Shown here: in pieces, positions 11,740 through 23,230 of the stretch
Layout: each line of letters opens with the position of its first letter
Numbering within the stretch: the stretch's first letter is position 1
DNA from: Petaurus breviceps papuanus
Lineage: Eukaryota; Chordata; Mammalia; Diprotodontia; Petauridae
DNA: 64,000 bases
NCBI GenBank assembly: GCA_028583685.1
Contig: JAMXIF010001253.1
Coordinates: forward strand, 97,848,795-97,912,794
Direction of reading: 5' to 3'
Made by a program: the position numbers and the translations under genes
Notes under the pieces: generated by a model
Database searches by the model: none
What the model was told of the DNA's origin: nothing
What the model saw: only the letters and a program-made list of their open reading frames with translations

Positions 11740-12175
11740 GGGGCAACTAGATGGTTCAGGGGATAGAGCACCAGTTTGGGAATCAGGAGGACCTGGGTTC
11801 AAATCCCACCTCAGACACTTGACACTTACTAGCTACATAACTCAAGCAAGTCACTTAATCCCAATTGCCTCACAAAACAAAATTATAAAGGAAAGACAGT
11901 AAGTTTATTCTCAGTACATATGAATTTGAAGGAAAAGAAAGAATCTGAGAGATGGCAGTGAGGAGGGAGAGCATCCCAGGTAGAGTCTTTAACAGACATA
12001 GGGTAGTCAAGAGGAAGAACTGATTCGGAGAGAAAACACTGAGTCCAATCTGGGATATGTTGAGTTTTAGATGCTGACTGGACATCTAGTAGGAGATACT
12101 GAACTGAAGTACAGATTCCCAAAGTCAAAAAGAACTTTCTGGGAATCATCTGGTGAGTCCCCTGTGGAGACATAA
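11740..12175. repeat. SINE (+) followed by L2 (-)
   Basis: 11741-11885 is a tRNA-type SINE (ggggcaactagatggttcag). 11890-12175 is reverse L2 (gggagagcatcccaggtag, gggatatgttgagttttagatg). Confidence 0.65.
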
Positions 12176-12369
12176 ACTAATTGCCTCCACAATATCCCAG
12201 ATAGATAATCATTCAACCTCTGCCTGAACATAAAAGCCTTTTTCAGTCATTTTTCAAATTGAAATTTACAATTTTTAGATACTATCTAATATTACTTAAT
12301 TTGTATTTACTATTACTTAAACTAAGCAAATAAGAGTAGTGTGGCTTCCGAGACTTAGAACTACCTTGG

Positions 12370-13870
12370 TTTTTTGACTGCCCCTTCTGTGTCTCTATTA
12401 CTGGCTTCTATTCTTCTTCATGCCTCCTAAATATAGGCATTCCACAAGGTTTTCTCCTTAACCTTCTTCTTTCTCTACAACTCTTTTAATTTAATATTTT
12501 ATTTTTCCCCAATTACATGAAATCTTAACATTCATTTAAAAAATGTTTTGAGTTCCAAATTTTCTCCATCCCTCCTTCCCCTCCCTCCCCCCATGTTGAG
12601 AAGTCAAGCAATTTGATATAGGTTATACCTGTGCAGCTATGCAAAACATATTTCCATGTTAATCATGTTGTAAAAGGAAACACAGATTTAAAAAAGGCAA
12701 GAAAAATAAAGAAAAAGTATGCCTAAATCTGCATCTGTTCTTTCTCTGGAGATGAATAGCATTTTTTTATCCTAAATCCTTCAGAATTGTCTTGGATCAT
12801 TATATTGCTGAGAATAGCTAAGTCATTCACATTTGATTATCATACAATATTGCTGTTACTGTATACAGTGTTCTGGTTCTGCTCACTTCACTTTGCATCA
12901 AATCATGTAAATCTTTCCATGTTTTTCTGAGAGCATCCTGCTTGTAATTTCTTGTAGCATCACAATCATATACAACTACTTGTTTAGTCATTCTTTAATT
13001 AATGTCCATCCTTTCAATTTCCAATTCTTTGCCACCACATAAAGAGCTGATATAAATTTTTTTGTACACATAAGGACTTTTCCCTTTTGCCTTTTATTTC
13101 TTTGGAATGCAGACTTAGTAGTGGGATTGCTTGGTAAAAGTGTATTCATGACTTTATAGCCCTTTGGGTTATTCCAAATTGTTCTGTAGAATGGCTGAAT
13201 CAGTATGCAACTTCACTGACAATGCATTACTATCTCAATTTTCTTACATCCCCTCCATTTGTCATTTTCTTTTTCAGTCATATTAGCCAATATGACAAAC
13301 AACTCTTTCCCAGCTTTTGTACACTTTTGGTTTTACCAACCCTGTATGCATGAATTCTAAATCTGTATTTCCACTTTTAACCTGTTACCTAAATTCCCAT
13401 CCTGCATCTCCAACTATCTATTAGCATCTCAAATTCAAGATGTGTAAAATCGGACTTACCCATTCCTCACCAAATCAATTCCTGACCCTTTTTTTTCCTA
13501 TTCCTGTTAATGACACCATCTGAAATGCCCTCTCTTCTTACCTCCCTATCTTAGAATCCTTCCTTTCCTCCAAAGCTCAGTTCAAATTGCCCTTTCTTGG
13601 AGGCCTTTCCTGATTCCCCTCCCCTCCCTAATAGTTGTAATTCACTTTCCTTCAAAAAACCTGCCATGTATTTATTCTCTCTATATTTCATATATGCTTA
13701 TATGTGTATATAAACATTTTTACTTATGTGTTTTCTCATCTTAAAGATTATTAGTTTCTCAAGTGTAGGAACTGACTTAATGTTATATCTATGTGATTAT
13801 TTTATCCTCAGCCCCCAGCCCATGCCTGGCACATAGCATGATCTTAATAATTAACTGCTGGTACATCCTC
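12370..13870 (+). repeat. L2 LINE split by an L1 3' end
   Basis: L2 coding-like sequence (catctccaactatctattag, caagatgtgtaaaatcgg) at 13380-13520 and an L2 tail at 13570-13865 surround an antisense L1. Confidence 0.5.
12481..13345 (-). repeat. L1 3' end nested in L2
   Basis: The + strand shows the reverse of an L1 3' region: gttttgagttccaaattttc, ctgagaatagctaagtcattc, tagtgggattgcttgg. These parts correspond to the ORF2 C-terminus and 3' UTR. Confidence 0.75.
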
Positions 13871-14115
13871 ATGACTGACATTTATATATTAAATTAAAGT
13901 TTATAAAGCACCTTATACATGCTATTTCATTTGATACTCACAACAACCCAGTGAGATAAGTACTGAAGTTATTATTATCCTCATTTTACAGAGGAAGAAA
14001 CCTCATCTTAAAGAGGTTAAGTGACTTTCCTGTGGTCACATGGCTAGTAAATGTCAGAAATGGTGTTTAAACTCAGTTCTTCCTAATACTGTCTTATACT
14101 CTATCTACAAGCCCA
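13870..14115 (-). repeat. MIR SINE
   Basis: gtttataaagcaccttatac, ctcacaacaacccagtgag, ggtcacatggctagtaaat occur in MIR order. Confidence 0.65.
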
Positions 14116-14399
14116 TGCAATGTCTCCAAAAATTTCCCAACCCCAGAAGCTTAAAACCTTGGGGTTAGCAGTGCTAAGAAGTGAGAACTGTCCTTTCCCA
14201 GAAAGTAATCAGATATTTGGCTGATGACTTGTGAGGTAACTTGCAATTTTTGGAAGTTTGTTGTGGCACAACTGGGAATAAAGCCAGAGAATAGAGGAAA
14301 AGAGAAAGCCAGGGGATAAGAGTAGTAGAAGCAGTAGTGGCAATGGTGATGGTAACAACAACTAGCACATAAATAGAGTGTTAAGTTGATGATCAGTGA

Positions 14400-14720
14400 T
14401 GAAGGACTTGGCTACTCTGATCAATACAGTGATCCAAGACAATTCCAAAGGACCCAAGATAAAAAAAAAATGCTATCCACCCCCAGAGAATTGATGAACT
14501 CTTGAGTACAAATTGTAGTATAATATTCTCAATTTCTTTATTTTTCATTCTTTTTGTGAAGTGTGGATAATATAAAATTATGTTTTACATGATCTCACAT
14601 GTATAATTGATATAATATTGCTTGTGTTCTCGGCAGGTGGAGGAGGGGATAGGAGAGAAAGAATCTGGAACTCAAAACTTAAAAAGAAAAGAATTAAAAA
14701 TAAATAACAATTTAAAAAAG
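14400..14720 (+). repeat. L1-type 3' end
   Basis: gatccaagacaattccaaag, ctatccacccccagagaat, ggaactcaaaacttaaaaag and an A-rich end form a sense L1-type tail. Confidence 0.55.
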
Positions 14721-15344
14721 TAAGAGTGTTAAGGTTTGCCAAGCACTTTAGAAATATTAACTCATTTTATCCTCACAACAGCCTTGGGCAGTAAGTTCTC
14801 CTAGGCACCATGTAAACATTTAGTAGTGACCTTCTGGAGATAATAGCCTGCCTTCACTTATATATTTGTTATTTAATAGTGAGAATTTCAGTTCAGGTAG
14901 GAGAGAAGAACAATGCTCTAGAAGGGAGTGACTTCAAGGAACTGTGCATGTGGTCACCTACCTCATCTGCCAAAAGACTAGCCATGACTACAGCATCTGG
15001 AGCTAAAATGTTACCAGCAGGTACTTAAGAGAAGTATAGCTAATAAGCAAATGCTAACACTTTCATTATCCTAAGGATGATCTTGACATTGATTGTGAAA
15101 GGGAAAGAGTGAAAAAAGTGATATTAGGGAACTCTGGTGATTCTGGAGAGCTTCAAAGCATCATCTGTTCATTCCAGTATTATTTCTAGGTAGACGGTTC
15201 CTAACTTCTCCAGCATAAGTAATTTGTGTCCTGTAGCTGTAATGAACACTTTTATGATGATATCCAAATCATTGGTTTTCTGGATTCACTGAATGAATTG
15301 GCCTCATCAGAGTCCTAAAAACCAGACAGAAGCTTTGTGTTTCT

Positions 15345-15500
15345 CATTAACTAGCATTTATATAGTACTTTAGAGTTTGCAATGTACTTTACATACCTCA
15401 TTACATTTGAGTTTCACAACAACCCTGTGTTTCCAAATGTTTCTCATTTGGATTTGAGCCTTTCTGTGCCAGAGCTAGGTCTAAACCTCCATTTAATGCC
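15345..15500 (-). repeat. MIR fragment
   Basis: tagcatttatatagtacttt and gtttcacaacaaccctgtg are MIR-like. Confidence 0.5.
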
Positions 15501-15787
15501 ACAGTCTGTTTTAGGCAGATACCCTAACACACTAATGAAGTGCTCATTAACATACCAGTCCCTGTGTGAATAGAGCACAGACGGCTATGGAAGAGACAGC
15601 TGGTGTGTAAGCAATTTTGAAGCTTTGGTTTGGGGCTTTTTTTTTAATAAGCCTCAAGACCAGCACCAGTTCAGAAGGATACAGATCATGGGTACCCTGC
15701 CAAAAACGTCACTGACCGAGTTGCAATGCAGACAAAATGTTCTTGAAAGTTGTATTTGTAATAACTAATGAATTAATTTTTATACAG

Positions 15788-15823
15788 GGAAGAACTGGAC
15801 CCCAGGATGATCAAGGCCTAACA
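15788..15823 (+). CDS. COL28-like exon: last collagen triplets
   Basis: A 36-nt phase-0 exon with acceptor tttttatacag and a consensus donor gtaagt. It encodes GRTGPQDDQGLT, four triplets with three of four Gly kept and one changed to Asp. It directly precedes the hinge exon, as the end of the helix should. Confidence 0.8.
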
Positions 15824-15994
15824 GTAAGTGTCTTAGCTTGGAAAACTTGAAATTAGAACAAGCAGCATAGTTTTATGGTTTGTTATATTCTCTTATCCTT
15901 TCTTTCCCATCTTTCCTATCTCTTTTTTTTTATCTTGTGTCAAATTCCATGTTCTTTATTTCCTCTTGCACTCATTTTAAAATCAGCATAGTGA

Positions 15995-16395
15995 GGAGGG
16001 CAGCTAGGTGACTTAATGGATAGAGCACTAGGCCTGGAATCAGGATGACCTGAGTTCAAAATTGGGCTTTGATGTCTTACTAGATGTCTTTGATTACTTA
16101 CTAGATGTCTCACCCTGGGAGAGTCACTTAATCTCTGTTTGCCTTAATTCAGTGGAAAAGAACATGACACAGCATTCTGGTGTCTTTGCCAAGAAAACCC
16201 CAAATGGAGGCACAAAGAGTCAGATACAACTAAAAACAACTGAACAACATAACGCAGTTGAACAGCAATAGTTATAGCTACTATATTATAAGTTTACTGC
16301 TATGATTTCTTGCCTTCACAATTGGTGGGGGAGGTAGTCAGTGAGGGAGAGAATCTGTAATTGAAGCTAAAATAAAACAAAATTGAATTAAAAAA
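15995..16395 (+). repeat. Longer SINE followed by L1 3' end
   Basis: 15995-16262 is the longer SINE type (gagggcagctaggtgac to agaaaaccccaaatggagg), with an internal duplication of ttactagatgtct. 16300-16395 is an L1-type tail. The pair sits between the last helix exon and the hinge exon. Confidence 0.6.
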
Positions 16396-16644
16396 ATAAG
16401 TTTACTGCTATGAACTCAGCAGTTACATGAAATTGATTTATTTAACTAGAAAAAATAGAGATACATTGAAAATCTTTAAAGAAATAGTATTTATTGAAAT
16501 GACCTTTGACAGTTCATTCCTAACTTATACTCATAAGTTATGAGTATTCAAAAAATTGTAATAATTTTGCCTCTGAGAATGAAAGATTGCCAAAAGTGGT
16601 CAAATAATGCTATTTATTATTAATCAATGGTCCTATTTGTACAG

Positions 16645-16681
16645 AAAGAAGATATAATTAAACTAATTAAAGAAATATGTG
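16645..16681 (+). CDS. COL28-like exon: hinge before the VWA domain
   Basis: A 37-nt exon with acceptor ttgtacag and donor gtaagt encodes KEDIIKLIKEIC plus the first base of a Gly codon completed in the next exon. The phrase, continuing into GCTINC, resembles the cysteine-bearing linker between helix and second VWA domain of COL28A1. Its cysteines are candidates for inter-chain disulfides. It lies just upstream of a GT microsatellite at 16769. Confidence 0.88.
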
Positions 16682-16766
16682 GTAAGTTTGTTTTATTTTA
16701 TAAAACTGACATTTTATACATGTGATTCTTTTATTTTACTCTTTTCTGAAAGTGTGAGTGAGCAAA

Positions 16767-16768
<2 letters not shown>

Positions 16769-16811
<43 letters not shown>
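16769..16811. repeat. (GT)n microsatellite
   Basis: About 21 GT units, 88 bases after the hinge exon. Confidence 0.98.
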
Positions 16812-16812
<1 letters not shown>

Positions 16813-17084
16813 CCTCTACCACCCTGATGACAGAAGCCACTGCACTCATTATTATGAGCTTGACTGTGGTCTCATTGGTCCTTTGTATTCTATGTTCTCA
16901 TTCCCTTCACTAACTAGTCTCACTTTTCCAAGAGGAAAAGATTCAGTAAGTGGGGATTTAGTGGTAAAGGAAGAAATAGGGAGAAAACTCATGGAAATTA
17001 AGTACCACTCATTGTTCTACCCTCTTCTTAAAGTATAATAGTAGGGTCTTACTGAAAATTCATAATCTAGGAACCATAAACTTG

Positions 17085-17255
17085 GGGTGTTTTTTTAATA
17101 TTTTGACAATTTAAAATTTTCAATGTAATTTATTTCTTTTATTATTGTATGTATTTTACTTTATGCCTTTGAAAACATTATTCTGAAAAAGGATCCATAG
17201 AATTCACCAGACTGCCACAGGTGTCCGTCACATAAACAAGATTAAGCACTCCTTG
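17085..17255. repeat. hAT-type DNA transposon relic
   Basis: gaaaacattattctgaaaaagg and tcaccagactgccacaggtg are shared with the copies at 20508 and 21045; one end resembles ggttaagaactcct. Confidence 0.5.
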
Positions 17256-17494
17256 TCTACTTGATGACTTGATTAGCTGGCTAGTTAAAAACACGTAAAT
17301 ACTTAAATGTGTACTAGGCTCAAGGATGCCCAACCAATTGCATAAGAATAGTAATAATAACTAAATTTGTGAACTTATTGACATAGGTAATTCCCAGATG
17401 AGAAGACTCTATGTCTGCATATATTCTGCACATAGTACAAATATATGTACATATATTATACATATATAATCTGTACATAGTTGTTTTCATGTTG

Positions 17495-17665
17495 TCTCTC
17501 CCATTAGACTGTGTTCTGTAGAGTACAGACTATCTTTTGTTTTGTATCCCCAATACTTACCATAGTAGCTAGCATATAGCAGGTTAATTAATAATAATAA
17601 ATATATAATAAAACATTTAATAATAATAAAAGCGTTAATAAATGCTTTTTGATGAACTGACTTCT
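17495..17665 (+). repeat. L2 3' end with AT-rich expansion
   Basis: cccattagactgtgttctgt, tttgtatccccaatacttac and aataaatgctttttgatgaa are L2 tail words; taataataa repeats lie between. Confidence 0.55.
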
Positions 17666-18258
17666 CTATAAGGGAGAGAAAAGTCTTCTTCTCTAAGAGA
17701 GAAAAAATTCTTACCACTCTTCTCAGAACTTCTGTTTATTCAGCATTCCACCAGAGCTCCCAAGTACAAATTCCCTTTACAGCCTACCCAACTAGTGGCC
17801 AGCTTTTAATTGAAAATCTCTAATGGGCAGAAACCCTTTATTTCCCTGAACTCACCCTGTAGTTAGATTGTGTTAGTGAGAAGCTTGATCTGTATTCTTT
17901 GACATCTCAAATCCAACTACCATACTCTCTACACAAACGTTTCCAGTCTTGGCTAACTCTGTCAAGAAAGCACAAGGATACCTCAATGCAGTATTACATT
18001 GTAATCTAATTCCATTTCCTTTTCAGAAGAGCAAATATCTTTCAGGATATATATTTGTTTTTCAGTTTTCCAGTTGTTTAATATTTTTCTTCCCAATTAG
18101 ACTATAAGCTTGTTAAAGGCAGCAAGGATTATATATAAGGGTTTTTTGGTGTGAAGATAGAGATCTTCATAGGACTTCACTTTTTCTGGGCACAAGGGAG
18201 GCATTCAGAAATGCTAATTGATTGTGAGGTCATTATTAAGACAAAGAGAGGCCTTTTC

Positions 18259-18433
18259 AGGGGCAGCTAGGTGGCGCAGTGAATAGAGCGTGGGTCCTGG
18301 AGTCAGAAGAACCTGAGTTCAAATCCAGCCTCAGACACTTAACACAAAAAAACTAGCCGTGTGACCTTGGGCAAGACACTTAACCCCAACTGCCCTCTAA
18401 AAAGCAAAAAAAAAAAAAAAAGAAAAAAAAAAA
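18259..18433 (+). repeat. tRNA-derived SINE with target duplication
   Basis: SINE from gggcagctaggtggcgcag to an A-rich tail, flanked by agaggccttttc at 18247-18258 and 18434-18445. It lies about 170 bases before the VWA exon. Confidence 0.9.
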
Positions 18434-18599
18434 AGAGGCCTTTTCTGGAAAGGTTGATGCAAACCCTGGGTTAGTACTTTAAACATTGGGAATTTTACTG
18501 TATTTAAAGTTATTGTCTCAATATGAGCATTGAGAAAGTGACGACACCATCAGCTAAACCAAAACTAATTCTGAGTTTCCCTGTGTTTTTCTTCTATAG

Positions 18600-19157
18600 G
18601 CTGTACCATTAACTGTAAGAATGTACCAATGGAGCTTGTTTTTGTGATCAATAGCCCTGAAAGCATGGGACCTGAAAACCTAGAGATCATCAAAGAATTT
18701 GTCATATCTCTAGTTGATAGAGTCACTGTAGGGAGAAATGCTACCAGGATTGGCCTTGTGCTATATGGTTCAGAAGTTCAGTTCACATTCAGTCTGGACA
18801 GATTCATTGCCAAAGAGGATGTAATCCATTCAATTAGAAAGATATCATATATGGGGAAAGGCACTTCTACTGGCACAGCTATCCACAAAGCAGCCCGGGA
18901 AGCATTTTGGGGGGCCCGAATTGGTGTCAGAAAAGTAGCTGTCATGATCACAGATGGCCAGACAGAGAAGAGTGAAGCTATCAAATTAGAAGCTGCTGTC
19001 AGGGAAGCTCATGCAGCCAACATTGAGATATATGCAATTGGAATCATCGATACGACAGATCCAAGACAATATGAATTTGTCCGGGAATTAAACCTGATTG
19101 CATCAGATCCAGATAGGGAACACATGTATCTCTCCGACAGCTTCAATGCCCTCCCAG
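18600..19157 (+). CDS. COL28-like exon: complete C-terminal VWA domain
   Basis: A 558-nt exon (acceptor cttctatag, donor gtaagc) encodes about 186 residues with no stop. Motifs in order are the strand-1 motif ELVFVINSPES, the sequon NAT, a GTSTGTAI loop, the MITDGQ motif and the YAIGI strand; ASDP...HMYLSDSFNALPG closes the domain. In the metal-ion site (DxSxS) the Asp is Asn and the middle Ser is Pro, while the loop Thr and the later Asp (ITD) are kept. VWA domains of matrix proteins mediate protein-protein contact; metal-dependent binding is probably weakened here. Length and fold motifs are otherwise complete, so the domain probably still folds. Confidence 0.93.
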
Positions 19158-19249
19158 GTAAGCGTATGCCAGACTGATTACAGTAATGTATTGGCAATTA
19201 CTGAAGAGGAATCATTATCAGCAACAACATGGGATACCTAAATAAGTTT

Positions 19250-19380
19250 CCAGCTTCATTCATTCTTTCATTGAGCAGTCATTGTTTCGCCACCTGTTAC
19301 TATGTGCAAAGCATGGTGCTAGGCACTCAAGAAATACAACCTTTACACAGGACATAGTCCTGCCTCATTGGCCAGTAAAT
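19250..19380 (-). repeat. L2 fragment
   Basis: tactatgtgcaaagcatggtgc and caagaaatacaacctttac are eroded L2 reverse-strand words. Confidence 0.4.
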
Positions 19381-19667
19381 TGCTGAAATAAGTACCAAAT
19401 CCAGTACTTTGCTTTGATTTTGAAGCACATGTATACATGCTGTGTCTAGGAAATGCCAGGCAAAAAGGTCAAGGCACATAGCCCCTAGGACCCAGATAGG
19501 AAGCCATTTGTCCTAATGAGCTCTTGCCACATCTGAGAATTAAGTAACGCTCTTGACCGTGACCCAGTATTTATTATAAACTGCTTAAGGGCTGGGAGTA
19601 GGCCTACCCTTTCCTCTGAAATCCCCTTAATACCTAATATAACATATTGTATATCAGGACTTGCTTG

Positions 19668-19820
19668 GTGGCCAGGTGGTGCAGTGAGTAAGAGCACCGG
19701 CCCCGGAGTCAGGAAGACCTGCGATTGGTTCCGGTCTCAGACACTTAACACCCACACAAAATAACTGGCCATGTAACCTTGGGCAGGTTACTTAACCCCA
19801 ATTTCTTAAAAAAAAAAGAG
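19668..19820 (+). repeat. SINE, 'ggccaggtgg' subtype
   Basis: A SINE variant reading tggccaggtggtgcagtgag with taagagcaccgg and a short A tail, like the copies at 41943 and 42498. Confidence 0.8.
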
Positions 19821-20507
19821 TTTCTTCTCCCTGTTTCCTTGTATCTTTATCTCTTCTGTGTCTCCTCATTCCAAATCCTTACCTGCTCTAAGATAACTGT
19901 CAATTAATATCCCCAAGTTCTTAATTGATAATGGCTTATGATATGCCTCCCAGAGTTATTTGCTTTTTTCTGGAGAAATTCTATACAACCAAAAATCTTT
20001 ATTACCCCAAAGAATCTGGGTGCAGTATATTGGTGGGATTTCATTCACTATTCTAAGTCAGAGGGGGAGGAGAGAGAGATACTTTAGGATTTCCCAATGT
20101 ACCTCAAAACACAATACTACTATTTATGTGCATATATATTCTCGACAGTCAGCTCAAACTAGCTCTTGCTAAATTTTCATTGTGCATATTTACACCATGA
20201 CAGTCAGTAAATGCTATAAATCAGAGCTTGATTTATTGTTCTATTGATTGTCTAGACTTAAGAAAGGGATGGAAAAAATGATAATAAAGCAGTAAATGTA
20301 AAAGTATATCATGAGTCCTTTCTTTTTGATGAATCAATTGTTAAACATATACCAACACATCCTTGCCTATGGGTAAGGACTGCCCTACTACAGTGAGTGC
20401 TCAAAAATTTTATTATTAATTATACCAAAATACAGCAACCTTGCTAATGAAAGTGGTAGGTTCCACATAATTAAAAAACTATCATTGTCTGTCTTAGGCA
20501 AGGATTC

Positions 20508-20702
20508 TTAACCTGAGATATGGGAAACTTTTTAAAATGCATGTTTTGATAATTGTATTTGAGTACAATTGATTTCCTCTGCAATTCTATGTATTTTATT
20601 TTGTAAATGTAAAAACATTATTCTGAGAAAAGATTCATAGATTTCTCCAGAGGTGAAACCAAGGGAATATATGACCAAAAAAAAAATTAAGAACTCCTGG
20701 TC
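20508..20702 (+). repeat. hAT-type MITE
   Basis: Begins ggattcttaacctgagata and ends taagaactcctgg, so its ends are inverted repeats. Interior attctgagaaaagattcatag is shared with two neighbours. Confidence 0.6.
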
Positions 20703-20840
20703 TTGAGGATGCTCCTTATGTGGTACTTATATAAACCAGGACTAAGGGGCTAGAAGGAGAATAGAACTCTGGGATCTTGGCTTGAAAGCAATCACTAGGC
20801 AACACAGGACAAAGAAGGAGATAGACTGGAGAACCAAGGT

Positions 20841-20897
20841 GAATGGATGGATGGATGGATGGATGGATGGATGGATGGATGGATGGATGAATGAATG
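20841..20897. repeat. (TGGA)n microsatellite
   Basis: About 12 tgga units turning into tgaa units. Confidence 0.98.
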
Positions 20898-21044
20898 AAA
20901 ATAGAAGCTTATAATTTGGGGAATAAAGAAATACATCCTCTCTTTATTTCTTTCACTTCTAACTATAACCTCTCTCCCCTCCCTACCAACACATGGAAAG
21001 GAATTATTTTCACAGGATTAGCCACCCCTGTAAACCCCTGGATC

Positions 21045-21178
21045 TTTGTTCATAATTGATAACCATATTTCAGTGTAATTGGGTTTTTTTAAGTCTCTGT
21101 ATTTTATTCTTTGCATTTGAAAACTATATTCTGAGGAGTCCATGGCATACATGAAAAGGTTAGGAACCCCTGCTTTAG
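21045..21178 (+). repeat. hAT-type MITE fragment
   Basis: Same family as 20508: gaaaactatattctgaggag and ggttaggaacccctgc. It ends 55 bases before the linker exon. Confidence 0.5.
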
Positions 21179-21232
21179 AACATCATTTCATCCTGTTATT
21201 TGCTTTTTTTGTCTTTTCTTTTTAAAAAAAAG

Positions 21233-21474
21233 ATTTGGAGTTCAAGTTGGCAAACCAGTTTTGTGCTAATGAGCATAGTGCATTAATTTCTGGACAAACC
21301 AGAAATGATAGGATAACTGGAAAGCCTTTCCAATCTGCATCATTCCATTCTGCAAATAACATACTCCACGACAGCAACAGAATGAATGGACAAATGATTT
21401 CGTCAAATAAGCAGAAAGCAGATATACAAGAAAACTATTTTGGCTCTGACAAGCATTCTCAACCAACCACAATG
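21233..21474 (+). CDS. COL28-like exon: polar linker after VWA
   Basis: A 242-nt exon whose first two bases complete an Asp codon from the VWA exon (LPG then DLEFKLANQFC). It ends in phase 0 before gtatag. The 80 residues are rich in Asn, Gln, Ser and Lys, with one Cys near the start, and look disordered. The acceptor (tctttttaaaaaaaag) has its pyrimidine tract set back behind an A run, so some exon skipping is possible. Confidence 0.75.
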
Positions 21475-21664
21475 GTATAGTATCAGTCCTTTAAAACACA
21501 TTCTAATGACATATGAATGAGTAAGCATGTATACATCTATCTGCTTAATTAAATGTGCCATAGAACTCTCCAGTTAATAACCTTGATTTCTAGTCATTAT
21601 GTTTGTTAGAGTATTAAAAACCAACACCTTTAGGTTTTGCCTACAAACTAAAAAGTTATACAAC

Positions 21665-21830
21665 CGAGGGGCGGCTAGGTGGCGCAGTGAGTAGAGTGTT
21701 GACCCTGGAGTCAGGAGGTCCTGAGTTCGGATTTGGCCTCAGACACTTAACACACACAAACAAAAAACCTAGCCGTGTGACCTTGGGCAAGTTACTTAAA
21801 CCCAATTGCCCTCCAAAAAGCAAAAAAAAA
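21665..21830 (+). repeat. tRNA-derived SINE with target duplication
   Basis: SINE from ggggcggctaggtggcgcag to an A tail, flanked by aaaagttatacaac at 21651-21664 and 21831-21844. Confidence 0.9.
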
Positions 21831-21902
21831 AAAAGTTATACAACTAAATTAGTATTGTCCTTCAAAGTGATTACCTTAGAAAGCTATATACTTTCATTGT
21901 TC

Positions 21903-22067
21903 TTTTTTTTTTTTTGCTTTTTTTTTTTGGAGGTGCAGTTGGGGTTAAGTGACTTGCCCAAGGTCACATGGCTAGTTTTTGTGTTAAGTGTCTGAGACCA
22001 GATTTGAACTCAGGTCCTCCTGACTCCAGGGCTGGTACTCTATTCACTGTGCCACCTAGCCACCCCA
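21903..22067 (-). repeat. tRNA-derived SINE with target duplication
   Basis: Reverse SINE from poly-T to gtgccacctagccacccc; tcattgttc occurs on both sides. Confidence 0.88.
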
Positions 22068-22254
22068 TCATTGTTCATTTTTTAATTGGACTTTGGGGCC
22101 CTGCAAGAAAATCAGAATTATTATTATGTATTACCACATTCAGTTTGGAAGTAAAATTAATATTACACAACTTGGTCAACTGCATTATTAAACACATTTA
22201 GCTCTAAATTACTTTTGGCAATTAAAAAAAAATCAAAACCACCTCCTAAGAGCT

Positions 22255-22425
22255 AAGCCCAGTGCATTAGAAAGAGTGATTGACACAAGTTTGAAACCCA
22301 TGGGAATTTAAGCAAATCTCTTCATCTTTCTGAGACTCAGTTTCCACATCTGTAAAATGAATGGTTTAGACTATATGATTTCTAAGTTCCCTTGTAGTTC
22401 TAAATCTATAATCCTATGATACTAA
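22255..22425 (+). repeat. MIR/THER-type SINE
   Basis: gagactcagtttccacatctg followed by gtagttctaaatctataatc is the usual order in mammalian CORE-SINEs. Confidence 0.55.
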
Positions 22426-22682
22426 GATTTGCTACCCCAGGGAATAATCAAAAGAGAATGCCCCAGATGTTGAAGGGAAATTGCAAAAATATATAAAGGC
22501 AGCATTCCTCAAGTAAATTGGAGTCTGGCCCCAAGATTAGAGTCCCAGCTTTTAAGGGAATGACACTCAGTTGCAACTCTTAAGTATATTTAAATCTATG
22601 AATGATTGTCTAAAACTTAGTCATCTTTTCTTCTCATCACACCCTAGTTGTCTTTAAAAGTAGCTAAGAATTTAAGAGAGTA

Positions 22683-22945
22683 TCTAGGTGGCACAGTTGA
22701 TAGAGTGCTGGGCCTGTAGTCAGGAAGACCTGAATTCAAAGCTAGCCTTAGAAACTAGCTGTGTGATCCAGGGCAAGTCAGTTAACCCTGTTTGCTTCAC
22801 TTTCCACATCCGCAAATTGAGTTGGAGAAGAAAATTGCAAACCCCTCTGGTATCTTTGCCAAAAATAACCCCAAAAACCCCAAACTCCAATGGGGTCACA
22901 AAAAGTCAGCCTGAACAACAACACCAACATAAAGAAATCTAGAGT
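22683..22945 (+). repeat. Longer tRNA-derived SINE
   Basis: tctaggtggcacagttgatag through gagttggagaagaaaattgc to caatggggtcacaaaaag, the longer subtype also at 3789 and 15995. Confidence 0.8.
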
Positions 22946-23037
22946 CTTTTAAGGACCCTTCCAACTATATGACTTTTTTTCAGGTTTTCCTTGTTTAACA
23001 TATATTTGAAATATACTTCTCCCCCTTGCCCATGATT

Positions 23038-23230
23038 TCATAGGATCTTAGATTTAAAGTAGGAAGAGACCATAGAAGTCACCTTGTCTAGTACTCTTAC
23101 TATATAATTAAGGTATCTAAATCTCAAGCTGTGCAGTGACTTGCCCAATGTCACACAGGTACTAAGAAGCAGAATTTTATCCTAGGTCCCCTGACTCCAA
23201 AACCAATATTCTTTCTACTGTTAGCCTCCA
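23038..23230. repeat. Ancient MIR/L3-type repeat
   Basis: catagaagtcaccttgtctag and gacttgcccaatgtcacac match the group also seen at 9180 and 34430. Confidence 0.45.

Noticed and set aside
15076-15185. Open frame DDLDIDCER...NSGDSGELQSI resembling a collagen end
   Set aside because: The acceptor region is purine rich and no donor keeps the frame; the two GDS/GEL triplets can arise by chance.
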